Origin: Bacteroidaceae bacterium
GTDB lineage: Bacteria; Bacteroidota; Bacteroidia; Bacteroidales; Bacteroidaceae
Length of the DNA stretch: 64,000 nt
Assembly (NCBI GenBank): GCA_017427065.1
Contig: JAFRTL010000005.1
Coordinates: 124,001-188,000 of the forward strand
Direction: 5' to 3'
In this document: in pieces, positions 53,699 through 61,611 of the stretch
Layout of the letters: each line of letters starts with the position of its first letter
How positions within the stretch are numbered: position 1 is the stretch's first letter
Program-made: the position numbers and the translations under genes
Notes under the pieces: generated by a model
Told to the model about the DNA's origin: nothing
Database searches by the model: none
The model's input: only the letters and a program-made list of their open reading frames with translations

Positions 53699-55912
53699 AT
53701 GAAATTAGAGACTTTGATAGCTGAATGTACAGCATACGATTTTAAGTCGATGCTTGAAGAAAAGAAACCTAAGAGTTGGTTGAAGAGTGTAAGTGCTTTT
53801 GCTAATGGTATGGGTGGCTCACTTTTCTTTGGGGTTGATGATGATGGTAATGTCAGAGGCCTATCTAATGTGCAGCATGTTTGTGAAATCATCAGCAACA
53901 AGATTCGTGACTATATGGATCCTCTGCCAGAGGTTGAAATGATTCCAGAGGTAATAGACGGATGCTCTATCCTACAATTAAAAGTAAATGCTGGCAACTA
54001 TACTCCATATTATTATGTTGGAGATGGACAAAGAGTGGCATTTGTTCGTGTTGGCGATGAAAGTATACCTGCAACGGCAGAACAAATGGTTCGCTTGGTA
54101 TTGAAAGGAACTAACAAAACTTTCGATTCTATTCACACAGATTATAAAGCAGAAGACTATTCTTTTACTATTTTGGCCAATTCGTTCAAGTTACGAACTA
54201 ATCAAGAATGGGATAAAAAGTATCTCCTGTCATTTGGTCTTGTCACAAATACTGGTAATCTCACTAATGCTGGAGCATTGTTTGCTGATGACAGTCCCAT
54301 GTGGCAATCACGCCTTTATTGTACACGATGGGATGGCCTGGAGAAAAGTGATGCTATAAACGATTCGGAATTTAATGGCAACATCCTTATATTGCTTCGT
54401 GAAGCAATGGACTTTGTAAAAGCAAACACACGTAAAGGCTGGGAAAAACTTCCTAATGGCAGGAAAAATAAACCAGAATACTCAGAAAGGGCAGTACTTG
54501 AGGCATTGGTAAATCATTTCATTCACCGCGACTATACAGTAATGGGTAGTGAGGTACATTTGGATATCTATGATGATAGGCTCGCTATTACTTCCCCTGG
54601 GGGCATGTATAGTGGGCAGAATGTACAAGATCTTTCACTTGAGGATATCTCATCGGATAGAAGGAATCCTATCCTTGCTGATGTAATGGCTCAGTTGGAT
54701 TATATGGAGAAGCGGGGTAGTGGATTAAAACGTATTTATAATGAGACAAAGGCTTTGGAGGGCTACAGAGAAGAGCTAAAACCTATATTCAAATCTACAA
54801 CAAGCCAGTTTATGACAATAATTTTCTCTATGAATTATATTAGCACTAAGCAGTTGCTAAGTAATCATCAAGTTGGTACTAAGCTGGGATTAAGTTGGGA
54901 CCAAGTTGGTACTAAGCTGGGATTAAGTTGGGACCAAGTTGAGAAGCTTCTTATTGCTCTTCAACAGCCATCTAATATGAATGAATTAAAATTATTGTAT
55001 GGTTGGAAAAACACAACGAAATTCAGGAAGAAATTTATCAGTCCACTTATTGGAGAGAATCTTGTAAAGATGGTTATTCCAAACAAACCAACCAGCCCTG
55101 ATCAAAAATATTATCTGACAGAATTGGGTAAGGAATTGTTGGAAAACGAAATGTACAAAAAACAACCTGCAGTTGTATCTCAGGAAAGAGTAAACCGATT
55201 GATTAATGAATTTGCAGAAGCTTTGCCTATGTTTCCAATAGGATTACCTATGATAACGAAACAGTATCATTCTACACTTCCCATTGTAGATGTGCGTTGC
55301 TTTCAAGCTTCATATAATATAAAGAAAGAAATGTTCCTAAATAATGGAACTTGGGTTTATGAAACTCCCGAGTTGTATCTGCATGAAATACAAGAAAACA
55401 TTTGGCAGCACTACAATGTGCAATTCCTAAAGCATCGAGCAAAAGCAAACTATCGGATTCGATTCTCTGAAATCAAAAATGCAATCAAATCTTTAGGTCT
55501 TGATGAAAAATTCGCCATCATTACCAGTTTCTATTTAGGTACATACGATGACTTATATGGAGGTGATATTCCAATAAAAGAAACGGATTTTGGCTATCAG
55601 TATGGAGAAATACCAATATTTATGATTCCTTCACATGAGGCTTATCTGATTGTGATTCGGAAAGAGTTGCTTCCAAGATGCGAGGCTATAATGTACGAAG
55701 ATCCTAATACAGAATATAAGTTAATAAATGAGCAGCATCTACTTTATTCAAATATTTATGACATGAAAAATGAAGGAGATGATTTCGGTTTAGTTATGAT
55801 GCGTGAGATAAAGTTCTACTATCCTAATGATAACGATTTTCGTTATGTGAGGCTTGTCATAGACAGGATCGAACATGGGGATAGTGATTTATCGATAATC
55901 AAGGGAATATAA
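53699..55912 (+). CDS. AlbA_2 / divergent ATPase protein with unusual C-terminal extension
   Basis: A 737-residue protein. The N-terminal AlbA_2 (Schlafen-like) domain shows KPKSWLKSVSAFANGMGGS and LFFGVDDDGNVRGL. A HATPase_c_4-like block follows at about 262-330 (YSERAVLEALVNHFIHRDY, LAITSPGGMYSG), then GSGLKRIYNETKAL and winged-helix-like segments. Ordinary family members end near 480-500 residues. Here about 245 more follow (from VVSQERVNRLINEFAEAL to the end) with no family I recognise. Residues 391-412 come from a perfect 33-bp tandem duplication. It leads a three-gene operon of unknowns. Regulator or defence sensor are both possible. Confidence 0.8.
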   Translation: MKLETLIAECTAYDFKSMLEEKKPKSWLKSVSAFANGMGGSLFFGVDDDGNVRGLSNVQHVCEIISNKIRDYMDPLPEVEMIPEVIDGCSILQLKVNAGNYTPYYYVGDGQRVAFVRVGDESIPATAEQMVRLVLKGTNKTFDSIHTDYKAEDYSFTILANSFKLRTNQEWDKKYLLSFGLVTNTGNLTNAGALFADDSPMWQSRLYCTRWDGLEKSDAINDSEFNGNILILLREAMDFVKANTRKGWEKLPNGRKNKPEYSERAVLEALVNHFIHRDYTVMGSEVHLDIYDDRLAITSPGGMYSGQNVQDLSLEDISSDRRNPILADVMAQLDYMEKRGSGLKRIYNETKALEGYREELKPIFKSTTSQFMTIIFSMNYISTKQLLSNHQVGTKLGLSWDQVGTKLGLSWDQVEKLLIALQQPSNMNELKLLYGWKNTTKFRKKFISPLIGENLVKMVIPNKPTSPDQKYYLTELGKELLENEMYKKQPAVVSQERVNRLINEFAEALPMFPIGLPMITKQYHSTLPIVDVRCFQASYNIKKEMFLNNGTWVYETPELYLHEIQENIWQHYNVQFLKHRAKANYRIRFSEIKNAIKSLGLDEKFAIITSFYLGTYDDLYGGDIPIKETDFGYQYGEIPIFMIPSHEAYLIVIRKELLPRCEAIMYEDPNTEYKLINEQHLLYSNIYDMKNEGDDFGLVMMREIKFYYPNDNDFRYVRLVIDRIEHGDSDLSIIKGI
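54869..54934 (+). repeat. Perfect 33-bp tandem duplication inside a gene
   Basis: 54869-54901 and 54902-54934 are identical, each starting CAAGTTGGTACTAAGCTGG and ending TTGGGAC. It adds 11 residues (QVGTKLGLSWD) in frame. A third partial copy starts CAAGTTGAG at 54935. The helix it lengthens lies between the ATPase-like and winged-helix parts. Confidence 0.97.
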
Positions 55913-55941
55913 CATAATCACATTTTTAGAAAGATAATGTA

Positions 55942-56358
55942 ATGGCATATAACTATCCATTTTATACAAGAAATGAAGATGACACTTATGGCCCAACTAA
56001 TAAAGGACATTTTTATCTTCCCCTTAGTTATCATAATCGTACTGCTAGAAAGAGGGCAGATAAAAATCGTTGGCGTATAAAACCGCCTGAGCAGTATGAG
56101 GTTTTCCGTGTGGCAGATGATAATAGCGAGTATTATCAAGGCGATGGGGGATTGTATGGCTTTTTAGATAAAATGGATGAGGTTCTTGGATTAGATAATG
56201 AAGAACGTATAGCTTATTTTCCAGACCCAGGAAACGATCCATGGCATGGCTATCCTGTGTCATCAAAAGAAATAAGTAACGAGGTAATAAAACGATGGAA
56301 AGATACTGCATTCATTTCAACACGTAATTATCGTAATCTGCTTAAAAGAGAAATATGA
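55942..56358 (+). CDS. Unknown 138-residue protein
   Basis: A soluble, Tyr/Asn-rich protein with no recognised family (MAYNYPFYTRNEDDTYGP, FLDKMDEVLGLDNEERIAYF, DPWHGYPVSSKEIS). It starts 29 bases after the AlbA_2-ATPase gene and its stop overlaps the next start (ATGA, 56355-56358), so the two are translationally coupled. Part of a likely three-gene system. Confidence 0.75.
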   Translation: MAYNYPFYTRNEDDTYGPTNKGHFYLPLSYHNRTARKRADKNRWRIKPPEQYEVFRVADDNSEYYQGDGGLYGFLDKMDEVLGLDNEERIAYFPDPGNDPWHGYPVSSKEISNEVIKRWKDTAFISTRNYRNLLKREI

Positions 56359-57641
56359 AAACATTAAACTTTTCAATAGTAGAAATCAATGCGATAGATT
56401 CATATCTATATGCAGGTAATTTATATGTTTTTTTTGAAAGTGGTCGTATAGCATATGTCTCTTTTACCTATTTGGTCAGATTATTACAAGACAACTATCC
56501 TCATTACAAAAATATATTTGAATTGGCTTTTTTGCATAATGATTATACTAATACTGCATCTGGTCGTTTATTTCTAGGAATTGCTGGAGTACATTCGCAA
56601 ATTATTAAGGAATGGGATAAAGCCAGAAAAGAGGTTCGTTTTACAATTCCTTTCGAAAGTATCAGTCGCTATTTTCATGAGATTGGGGAATGGAAATCAA
56701 TGCCATTAGATGTTCGCCTTTACGCTATGCGATTATACATTGGTTGTGAAGATGGTCTTTATGAGAGCATAATATCACAAGACGAAAAAGCAAAAGTTAC
56801 ATCTGGCAAGATAGACAGAGTTTTTGACTCAAAGGTGGTATCTGTGAATGCCAGATATGGAACTGTTGCTATCTCTGCAGACGAAGAGGGGCTGTTTTCA
56901 TCTATAATTGGTGAACAAGAAGTACATATAAGGGTTAGTGATAGACCTGATGTAAACGAACCTTCATTGCGTACTGATTGGAAAGAAGTAGATTTATTGA
57001 GTTATGATTCAGAAAGTAAGTTTAAATATATTCATAATGAATCTCAACGAACGAACAAAAATACCCCTAATTATAATACTCTTAGAAGAGGGGGTGAATT
57101 TAAACAAATAGTGAACTTTGCAATTCAGATTGATGAAATGGACCCTCTTCTTGATGAACTTAACATTAAAAATGGTAATCTTAGTTATTGCTTCAATAGC
57201 GGTTCTTCTGCATTTATGAAATTGAAGGACGGAACATTCTTTGTTACAGATTTTAAACAAAGATCAGGTGGAACGTATAAACGAATAATTAAGGAAAGTA
57301 AAGGATGCAAAAAAATTATGTCTTCTGTTATTATACCTAACGGTTGTGTTCTGCGCTATTATGATCGCATTGTATTATATAAGAAAGATAGTTTTCTGCT
57401 ATTATACAATGGTCCGACATATGGTATTAGATCATATATGAACTCCAACCAATATAGAAGTCTTATAACTATTAATACGGAGAATTCTATTGGAATTCAT
57501 ACAACAGAGTCGTTTGAACCTATATCTACATTAGCTGAAAACATGAGCCAATATGGCAGAGTTAAATATAATAATATATTTAGATTAAATAAAAATATTG
57601 CAAAGGATGTGAGTGTGGATGAAGAAGATCTTCCCTTTTAA
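56355..57641 (+). CDS. Unknown 428-residue protein
   Basis: A soluble protein with no recognised family. The N-terminal half has short repeated beta-like units of the kind seen in propellers (YLYAGNLYVFFESGRIAYVS, MRLYIGCEDGLYESII, SVNARYGTVAISADEEGLF), and the second half repeats the style (GNLSYCFNSGSSAFMKLKDG, DRIVLYKKDSFLLLYNG). It ends in an acidic tail (DVSVDEEDLPF). It is coupled to the 138-residue gene and ends the operon. Confidence 0.75.
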   Translation: MKTLNFSIVEINAIDSYLYAGNLYVFFESGRIAYVSFTYLVRLLQDNYPHYKNIFELAFLHNDYTNTASGRLFLGIAGVHSQIIKEWDKARKEVRFTIPFESISRYFHEIGEWKSMPLDVRLYAMRLYIGCEDGLYESIISQDEKAKVTSGKIDRVFDSKVVSVNARYGTVAISADEEGLFSSIIGEQEVHIRVSDRPDVNEPSLRTDWKEVDLLSYDSESKFKYIHNESQRTNKNTPNYNTLRRGGEFKQIVNFAIQIDEMDPLLDELNIKNGNLSYCFNSGSSAFMKLKDGTFFVTDFKQRSGGTYKRIIKESKGCKKIMSSVIIPNGCVLRYYDRIVLYKKDSFLLLYNGPTYGIRSYMNSNQYRSLITINTENSIGIHTTESFEPISTLAENMSQYGRVKYNNIFRLNKNIAKDVSVDEEDLPF

Positions 57642-57797
57642 TTTTACCTGTAAAAACAGTAAAAATGATAACATCTTTACTCATACTCATATAAACTACA
57701 GTTTATAAAAACCTGACTTTTTATATAGTTCAGTTTACAAAAATCGTTTTTGTACTCTAAATTTTAGCATCATCGTAACGAATGAGGTCCTGTAAGG

Positions 57798-57923
57798 TTA
57801 TGGGGTGACAGGAATCAATTGCTTCAAACATCCTATCGGAATAATGTAGATACCATCGTCAGGACGGCGATAAGTGTATTCGCCTGTCGCTGTCAATATC
57901 ATTTTAATAGCAGATACTTTCAT
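57798..57923 (-). pseudogene. Small remnant ORF, 41 residues
   Basis: A minus-strand frame from an ATG at 57923 encodes a short product with GEYTYRRPDDGIYIIPIGCL, then KQLIPVTP and a stop. The block R-x-D-D-G-I-Y-I-I-P-I-G-C-L is, from memory, the C-terminal end of a larger Bacteroidota protein family, so this looks like a left-over 3' end. Its own stop lies inside the duplicated leader block. It could also be a real small protein. Confidence 0.35.
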
Positions 57924-57962
57924 ATGTATGGTTTCTATCTGATTATCTTAGATTAATCGCAA

Positions 57963-58025
57963 AACTGCGACATGTCGCAGTTAATTTTTTCGGTAATTTG
58001 GCGTTAAAATTTTCGGTAATTTGGC
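57963..58025. promoter_or_regulatory. Palindrome and direct repeats upstream of the HU-like gene
   Basis: A perfect 20-bp palindrome (57963-57982; half-site AACTGCGACA) is followed by two identical 16-mers TTTTCGGTAATTTGGC at 57987-58002 and 58010-58025, 23 bases apart. They lie about 60-125 bases upstream of the -7 element of the HU-like gene. Likely operator sites or a terminator remnant (the palindrome is followed by six T). Confidence 0.6.
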
Positions 58026-58048
58026 ATTTTGGCCATCAAAACACATCA

Positions 58049-58068
58049 CGACTTTTGGTAAAAAAAGA
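58049..58068 (+). promoter_or_regulatory. 20-mer shared with the locus 1 regulator promoter
   Basis: CGACTTTTGGTAAAAAAAGA, exact copy of 42446-42465 on the other strand, ending 19 bases before the -7 element TATTTTTG (58088-58095), so it covers the -33 region. Confidence 0.6.
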
Positions 58069-58222
58069 ATCGGGTAGGGGTTTGCTGTATTTTTGCATCG
58101 TCAAAACTGATGAGGCCCTGTGAGGTTATGAGGTGACAAGGATCCATCGCTTAATAATATAATAAGGTGGCTTCATGGTTGCGACAGAAGTAAAATGAAT
58201 GTAAAACTAAAAAAGAAAAACT

Positions 58223-58753
58223 ATGAGTTTAATTAAAGTAAAAACCCGATTAGCAACCATTGGTTTCAACAAGACGCAGAAGTATGTAACTTCTCCAGTA
58301 CGCTACAGCAACATCACTGTAGATGACTTGATTAAGTTTGCTTCAGAGAATTCTGGCATCAGTAAAGCGAACATTTCCGCCTCTTTCTTTGCCATTCAGC
58401 AGCAGATTGAGCAGTTTGTATGCAATGGACATGGTATTGTGCTGGGTAACCTCGGTACTTTCTACATCAGTACGCGCTGCAAGGCGGCTGATGAAGTTAA
58501 GGATGCAGGAGCTAGTTCTGTGAAGAGCCTTGCTGTGCGGTTCCGTCAGTCGAAGAAGCTACGCTCAATGCTCAATAGCAATACCCTACTGGAAGGTATT
58601 GAGTTTGAAACAGATACAGAAGAAGAGGACGATCAGACTGATACGCCAAGTGGTGGTAGTGGTGACGATAATACTTCTGGTAGTCAGGGCAGCGAATCTG
58701 AACAAGGTAGCGGCAATGATAACCAAGGTGGCGGAGACAGCGGCATTGGCTAA
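58223..58753 (+). CDS. HU-like DNA-binding protein (HU_HIG type)
   Basis: A 176-residue protein of the Bacteroidota HU-like group: LIKVKTRLATIGFNKTQKYV, VDDLIKFASENSGISKANISASF and IEQFVCNGHGIVLGNLGTFYIS follow the HU fold (two helices, then the beta-arm start GxLGTF). The C-terminal 45 residues are a Gly/Ser/Asp-rich low-complexity tail (SGGSGDDNTSGSQGSESEQ). It probably binds DNA in the nucleoid or at a mobile-element site. The leader is long (about 120 bases) and repeat-rich. A smalltalk peptide gene follows, as usual for this pair. Confidence 0.88.
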   Translation: MSLIKVKTRLATIGFNKTQKYVTSPVRYSNITVDDLIKFASENSGISKANISASFFAIQQQIEQFVCNGHGIVLGNLGTFYISTRCKAADEVKDAGASSVKSLAVRFRQSKKLRSMLNSNTLLEGIEFETDTEEEDDQTDTPSGGSGDDNTSGSQGSESEQGSGNDNQGGGDSGIG

Positions 58754-58829
58754 AATTGAGGATTGATAATTGAGGATTGAGAAGTATAAAAAACGGAATA
58801 ATCCGTTAAATCTGAAAAAAGAAGCAAAT

Positions 58830-58934
58830 ATGAAAAAGAAAGAAATCGTGAAATACGTGATTCAGTTGGCCATTGCCATACTGACAGCAATCGGCACTTC
58901 GATTGGGGTAACCTCCTGCATGTCGATGCTATGA
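58830..58934 (+). CDS. Smalltalk family peptide, 34 residues
   Basis: An ATG at 58830 opens a short frame of 34 codons that starts MKKKEIVKYVIQLAIAIL, has a hydrophobic helix, and ends SIGVTSCMSML. This matches the Bacteroidota smalltalk protein family (about 30 residues, conserved TAxGTsxGvtsCM end) and its normal place after an HU-like gene. GAAGCAA before the ATG could act in ribosome binding. Function unknown; the lipobox-like TSC at the end is a family feature. Confidence 0.85.
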   Translation: MKKKEIVKYVIQLAIAILTAIGTSIGVTSCMSML

Positions 58935-58967
58935 TCCAAAGACTACTAAAGTAGTCGAGATAAAACC

Positions 58968-59007
58968 AAGATGCCCCTGCACTTTATAAGGCACAGGGGC
59001 ATCTTTT
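58968..59007 (+). terminator. Rho-independent terminator after smalltalk
   Basis: AAGATGCCCCTG (58968-58979) pairs with CAGGGGCATCTT (58994-59005), followed by T-rich sequence. A smaller hairpin, GACTAC/GTAGTC (58941-58956), precedes it. Confidence 0.85.
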
Positions 59008-59032
59008 ATGTTTGGGAATATGGTTGTACAGT

Positions 59033-59590
59033 TTACAGCTGCGCAGCATACGTTTTTCCTGGAACGATGGCAGGTCCTACCACATCGCCTGTGCGCAAAT
59101 AATGGAAGCGAGGTTCGAAGAGGATGGGCTTCAGTTTGCTGTAATCCACCTTCTGCTTCTCATCCAGAAATTCTTCCTTTACATAGGTATTTTCCACCTT
59201 GCAGATGAGCAGGTGCATGCCATTCTCTGCATAGGTGTCTATGAGTTGGCATTCCATAGTCACAGGAGCATCGTCTGGGATAGGAGCACCCAACTCTCCC
59301 TTGGTCCATGCGAAGACCTTGCTCTTATCCACTTTGGCACCGCTTACGATACCCACATAGTCGGCACGCTGAAGCAGTGCATCGTCTGTGAGGCTGATAC
59401 TCAGCACTTTGTTAGCATTGATACCCTTGCAAGTCTCATGACTAGGAGTCACGCTCAAGGTCACGATATTAGCATCGCCAATACCACACCAAGCCACTTC
59501 AAACCAGTTGGGCTTCTCGCCAACCATAGCACCCACTACCACGATAGGGGTAGGGAAGGCTGCATTATAAGATCCAATGTTCTTTTTCAT
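59033..59590 (-). CDS. Flavin reductase family protein
   Basis: A 185-residue FMN-binding split-barrel protein: FPTPIVVVGAMVGEKPNWF and the SVTPSHETCKGINANKVLSIS stretch match the flavin reductase-like (DIM6/NTAB) family common in anaerobes. These bind FMN and transfer electrons, with varied partners. The length is normal. It stands alone with a terminator-backed neighbour on one side and beta-glucuronidase divergent on the other (111 bases between starts). Confidence 0.9.
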   Translation of the reverse strand: MKKNIGSYNAAFPTPIVVVGAMVGEKPNWFEVAWCGIGDANIVTLSVTPSHETCKGINANKVLSISLTDDALLQRADYVGIVSGAKVDKSKVFAWTKGELGAPIPDDAPVTMECQLIDTYAENGMHLLICKVENTYVKEEFLDEKQKVDYSKLKPILFEPRFHYLRTGDVVGPAIVPGKTYAAQL

Positions 59591-59700
59591 ACGAGTTTTG
59601 TTCTATTGATTAACTTTGGTTACAAATGTAATTAAAATATGTGGAGGGTTTCAGGATTTCGTGCTATATTTGTGGAAAATAACTATAATTAACTACTGCT

Positions 59701-61611
59701 ATGAAAAATAATCTTGTCGTAGTGCTGATGACTGCTGCACTTGCCTTTATTGGAACTATATCGCTGAATGCCACCGACTTCTCTGTGGCTAATCCAAAGG
59801 ACATAGCGCTCTTTCCACAACAAAATGCCTATCGCAACAAGTTGGATCTCTCTGGCATCTGGAATTTCCAACTGGATCCTCAAGGGGTGGGGGAGACTGA
59901 AGGATGGCAGAATGGATTGCCTAATCCTGCTTCCATCGCTGTGCCAGGAAGTTGGAACGACCAACTGGATCAGCAGCACAACTACCTAGGATACTCCTGG
60001 TATGAGACGACAACCTATGTGCCTACCGCTTGGCAAGGCAGCGACATAGGACTGCGTGTAGGTTCGGCTGTGTATATGGCCAAGGTTTGGATTAACGGAC
60101 AACCTGTGGGTATGCACGAAGGTGGCCATCTGCCTTTTGCTTTTAGAATCAATAACTATATCAAGTGGGGCGCAGAAAACCGCGTCACCATCATGGTGGA
60201 AAATATGATCAGGCCTGATCGTGTGCCTGGCAATATAGATGGTGGCGAGATGTCGAGAACCAATTTCCCCAACAATAACTACGACTTCTTCCCATACTCG
60301 GGTTTGCATCGTGCTGTATGGCTCTATTCCGTGCCTCGTGAGCATATCGCAGACATTACATTGACAACTGACTTCAGTGGCAATACTGGCCGTATCAAGG
60401 CAGTAGTGGAGAAAGTGGGGAGTGTCAATGCTGGTCGAATTGTCGTAAAGGATAAGCAGGGACGTCAGGTGGCCACGGCTGCACTTCGTTTCAAGGGTGC
60501 AGAAGCACAAGCAGAAATCAGCGTGCCTGATGTACAGCTTTGGAGTACCGAGAATCCTTACCTCTATGAAGTGACGGCTTCATTGGAAAAAGGTTCACGC
60601 ACAGTGGACAGCTATACGTTGCAGACAGGTGTACGCACTATCCGTGTGGAGGGCGACCAATTGCTTTTAAATGATAAACCAATTCATTTGAAAGGTTTTG
60701 GTAAGCATGAGGATTTCCCTATCTTCGGACGTGGCGTGGCACAACCAGTAATGATACGCGACTTCGGATTGATGAAGTGGTTGGGCGCCAACTCGTTCCG
60801 CACTAGTCACTATCCTTATGACGAGAGTGTGTATGCGGAGGCTGACAAGCAGGGTATTCTCATTATCGATGAGATGCCATCAGTAGGTTTGGGATTCTTC
60901 GATGAGGATGCCAACATCAATCGTCGTAAGGAGCTTTGCAATCAATATTTGGAGGAGATGATTACACGCGATAAGAATCATCCAAGTATTATCATCTGGT
61001 GCGTAGCGAATGAGCCTTCACCAAAGGCATTGGGATCCAATGTGATGGGTGGACGCAGCGATGCTGATGAGAAGGAAAATCGCATTGCCAAAGAGTTTTT
61101 GGGCGATTTGGTGCATAGAGCCAAGGCTGCAGATCCTTCCCGTCTATCAGCTTTTGTAGGCGTGATGGGTGGTCCTGCTGAATGGATGGAGGAGTGCGAC
61201 ATCATCCTTATCAATCGCTATTATGGATGGTACACCAACAATGGCAACTTCAGCATGGCGAAGATGTACTTCAATGGTGAACTTGATAAGCTTCATAATG
61301 ACCTTAAAAAGCCTATCATCGTTACGGAGTTTGGTGCTGATGCCATCGCTGGTCATCATGCCAATGAGGACGAGATGTTCAGTGAGGAATTCCAGCAGAT
61401 GATGATCAACTCTTATCTGGACATCGCGAATACCAAGCCTTTTGTGAGTGGCATGATGATCTGGGCCTTTGCCGATTTCCGTACCAGTCAGGCATTAATG
61501 CGTGTGGCAGGGAAGAATCTCAAAGGAGTCTTCACGCAAGATCGCCGTCCTAAAATGGCAGCGCACTTGCTGAAAAAGCGTTGGGTGGATGAGGTTAAAG
61601 GGAACTATTAA
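59701..61611 (+). CDS. uidA: Beta-glucuronidase (GH2), exported
   Basis: A 636-residue GH2 glycosidase with a signal peptide (LVVVLMTAALAFIGTISLNA). The sugar-binding, Ig-like and TIM-barrel parts follow in order. The acid/base is Glu438 in WCVANEPS and the nucleophile Glu543 in IIVTEFGADA. The NxK motif that recognises the glucuronate carboxylate is present as Asn606-Leu-Lys608 (NLKGVFTQDRRPK), which favours beta-glucuronidase over beta-galactosidase. LKGFGKHEDFPIFGRG also resembles the enteric enzyme. The periplasmic form fits release of sugar from host or drug glucuronides in the gut. No transport or uronate genes adjoin it. Confidence 0.93.
   Translation: MKNNLVVVLMTAALAFIGTISLNATDFSVANPKDIALFPQQNAYRNKLDLSGIWNFQLDPQGVGETEGWQNGLPNPASIAVPGSWNDQLDQQHNYLGYSWYETTTYVPTAWQGSDIGLRVGSAVYMAKVWINGQPVGMHEGGHLPFAFRINNYIKWGAENRVTIMVENMIRPDRVPGNIDGGEMSRTNFPNNNYDFFPYSGLHRAVWLYSVPREHIADITLTTDFSGNTGRIKAVVEKVGSVNAGRIVVKDKQGRQVATAALRFKGAEAQAEISVPDVQLWSTENPYLYEVTASLEKGSRTVDSYTLQTGVRTIRVEGDQLLLNDKPIHLKGFGKHEDFPIFGRGVAQPVMIRDFGLMKWLGANSFRTSHYPYDESVYAEADKQGILIIDEMPSVGLGFFDEDANINRRKELCNQYLEEMITRDKNHPSIIIWCVANEPSPKALGSNVMGGRSDADEKENRIAKEFLGDLVHRAKAADPSRLSAFVGVMGGPAEWMEECDIILINRYYGWYTNNGNFSMAKMYFNGELDKLHNDLKKPIIVTEFGADAIAGHHANEDEMFSEEFQQMMINSYLDIANTKPFVSGMMIWAFADFRTSQALMRVAGKNLKGVFTQDRRPKMAAHLLKKRWVDEVKGNY

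Larger units (their letters stand above)
57776..58160 (+). repeat. Duplicated promoter-leader block upstream of the HU-like gene
   Basis: Copy 1 (about 57783-57823) reads TGAGGTCCTGTAAGGTTATG then GGGTGACAGGAATCAATTGC; copy 2 (about 58110-58152) reads TGAGGCCCTGTGAGGTTATG then AGGTGACAAGGATCCATCGC. The -7-like sequence before copy 2 is TATTTTTG (58088-58095), before copy 1 TAAATTTTAG. The repeat therefore covers promoter and leader. Confidence 0.7.
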
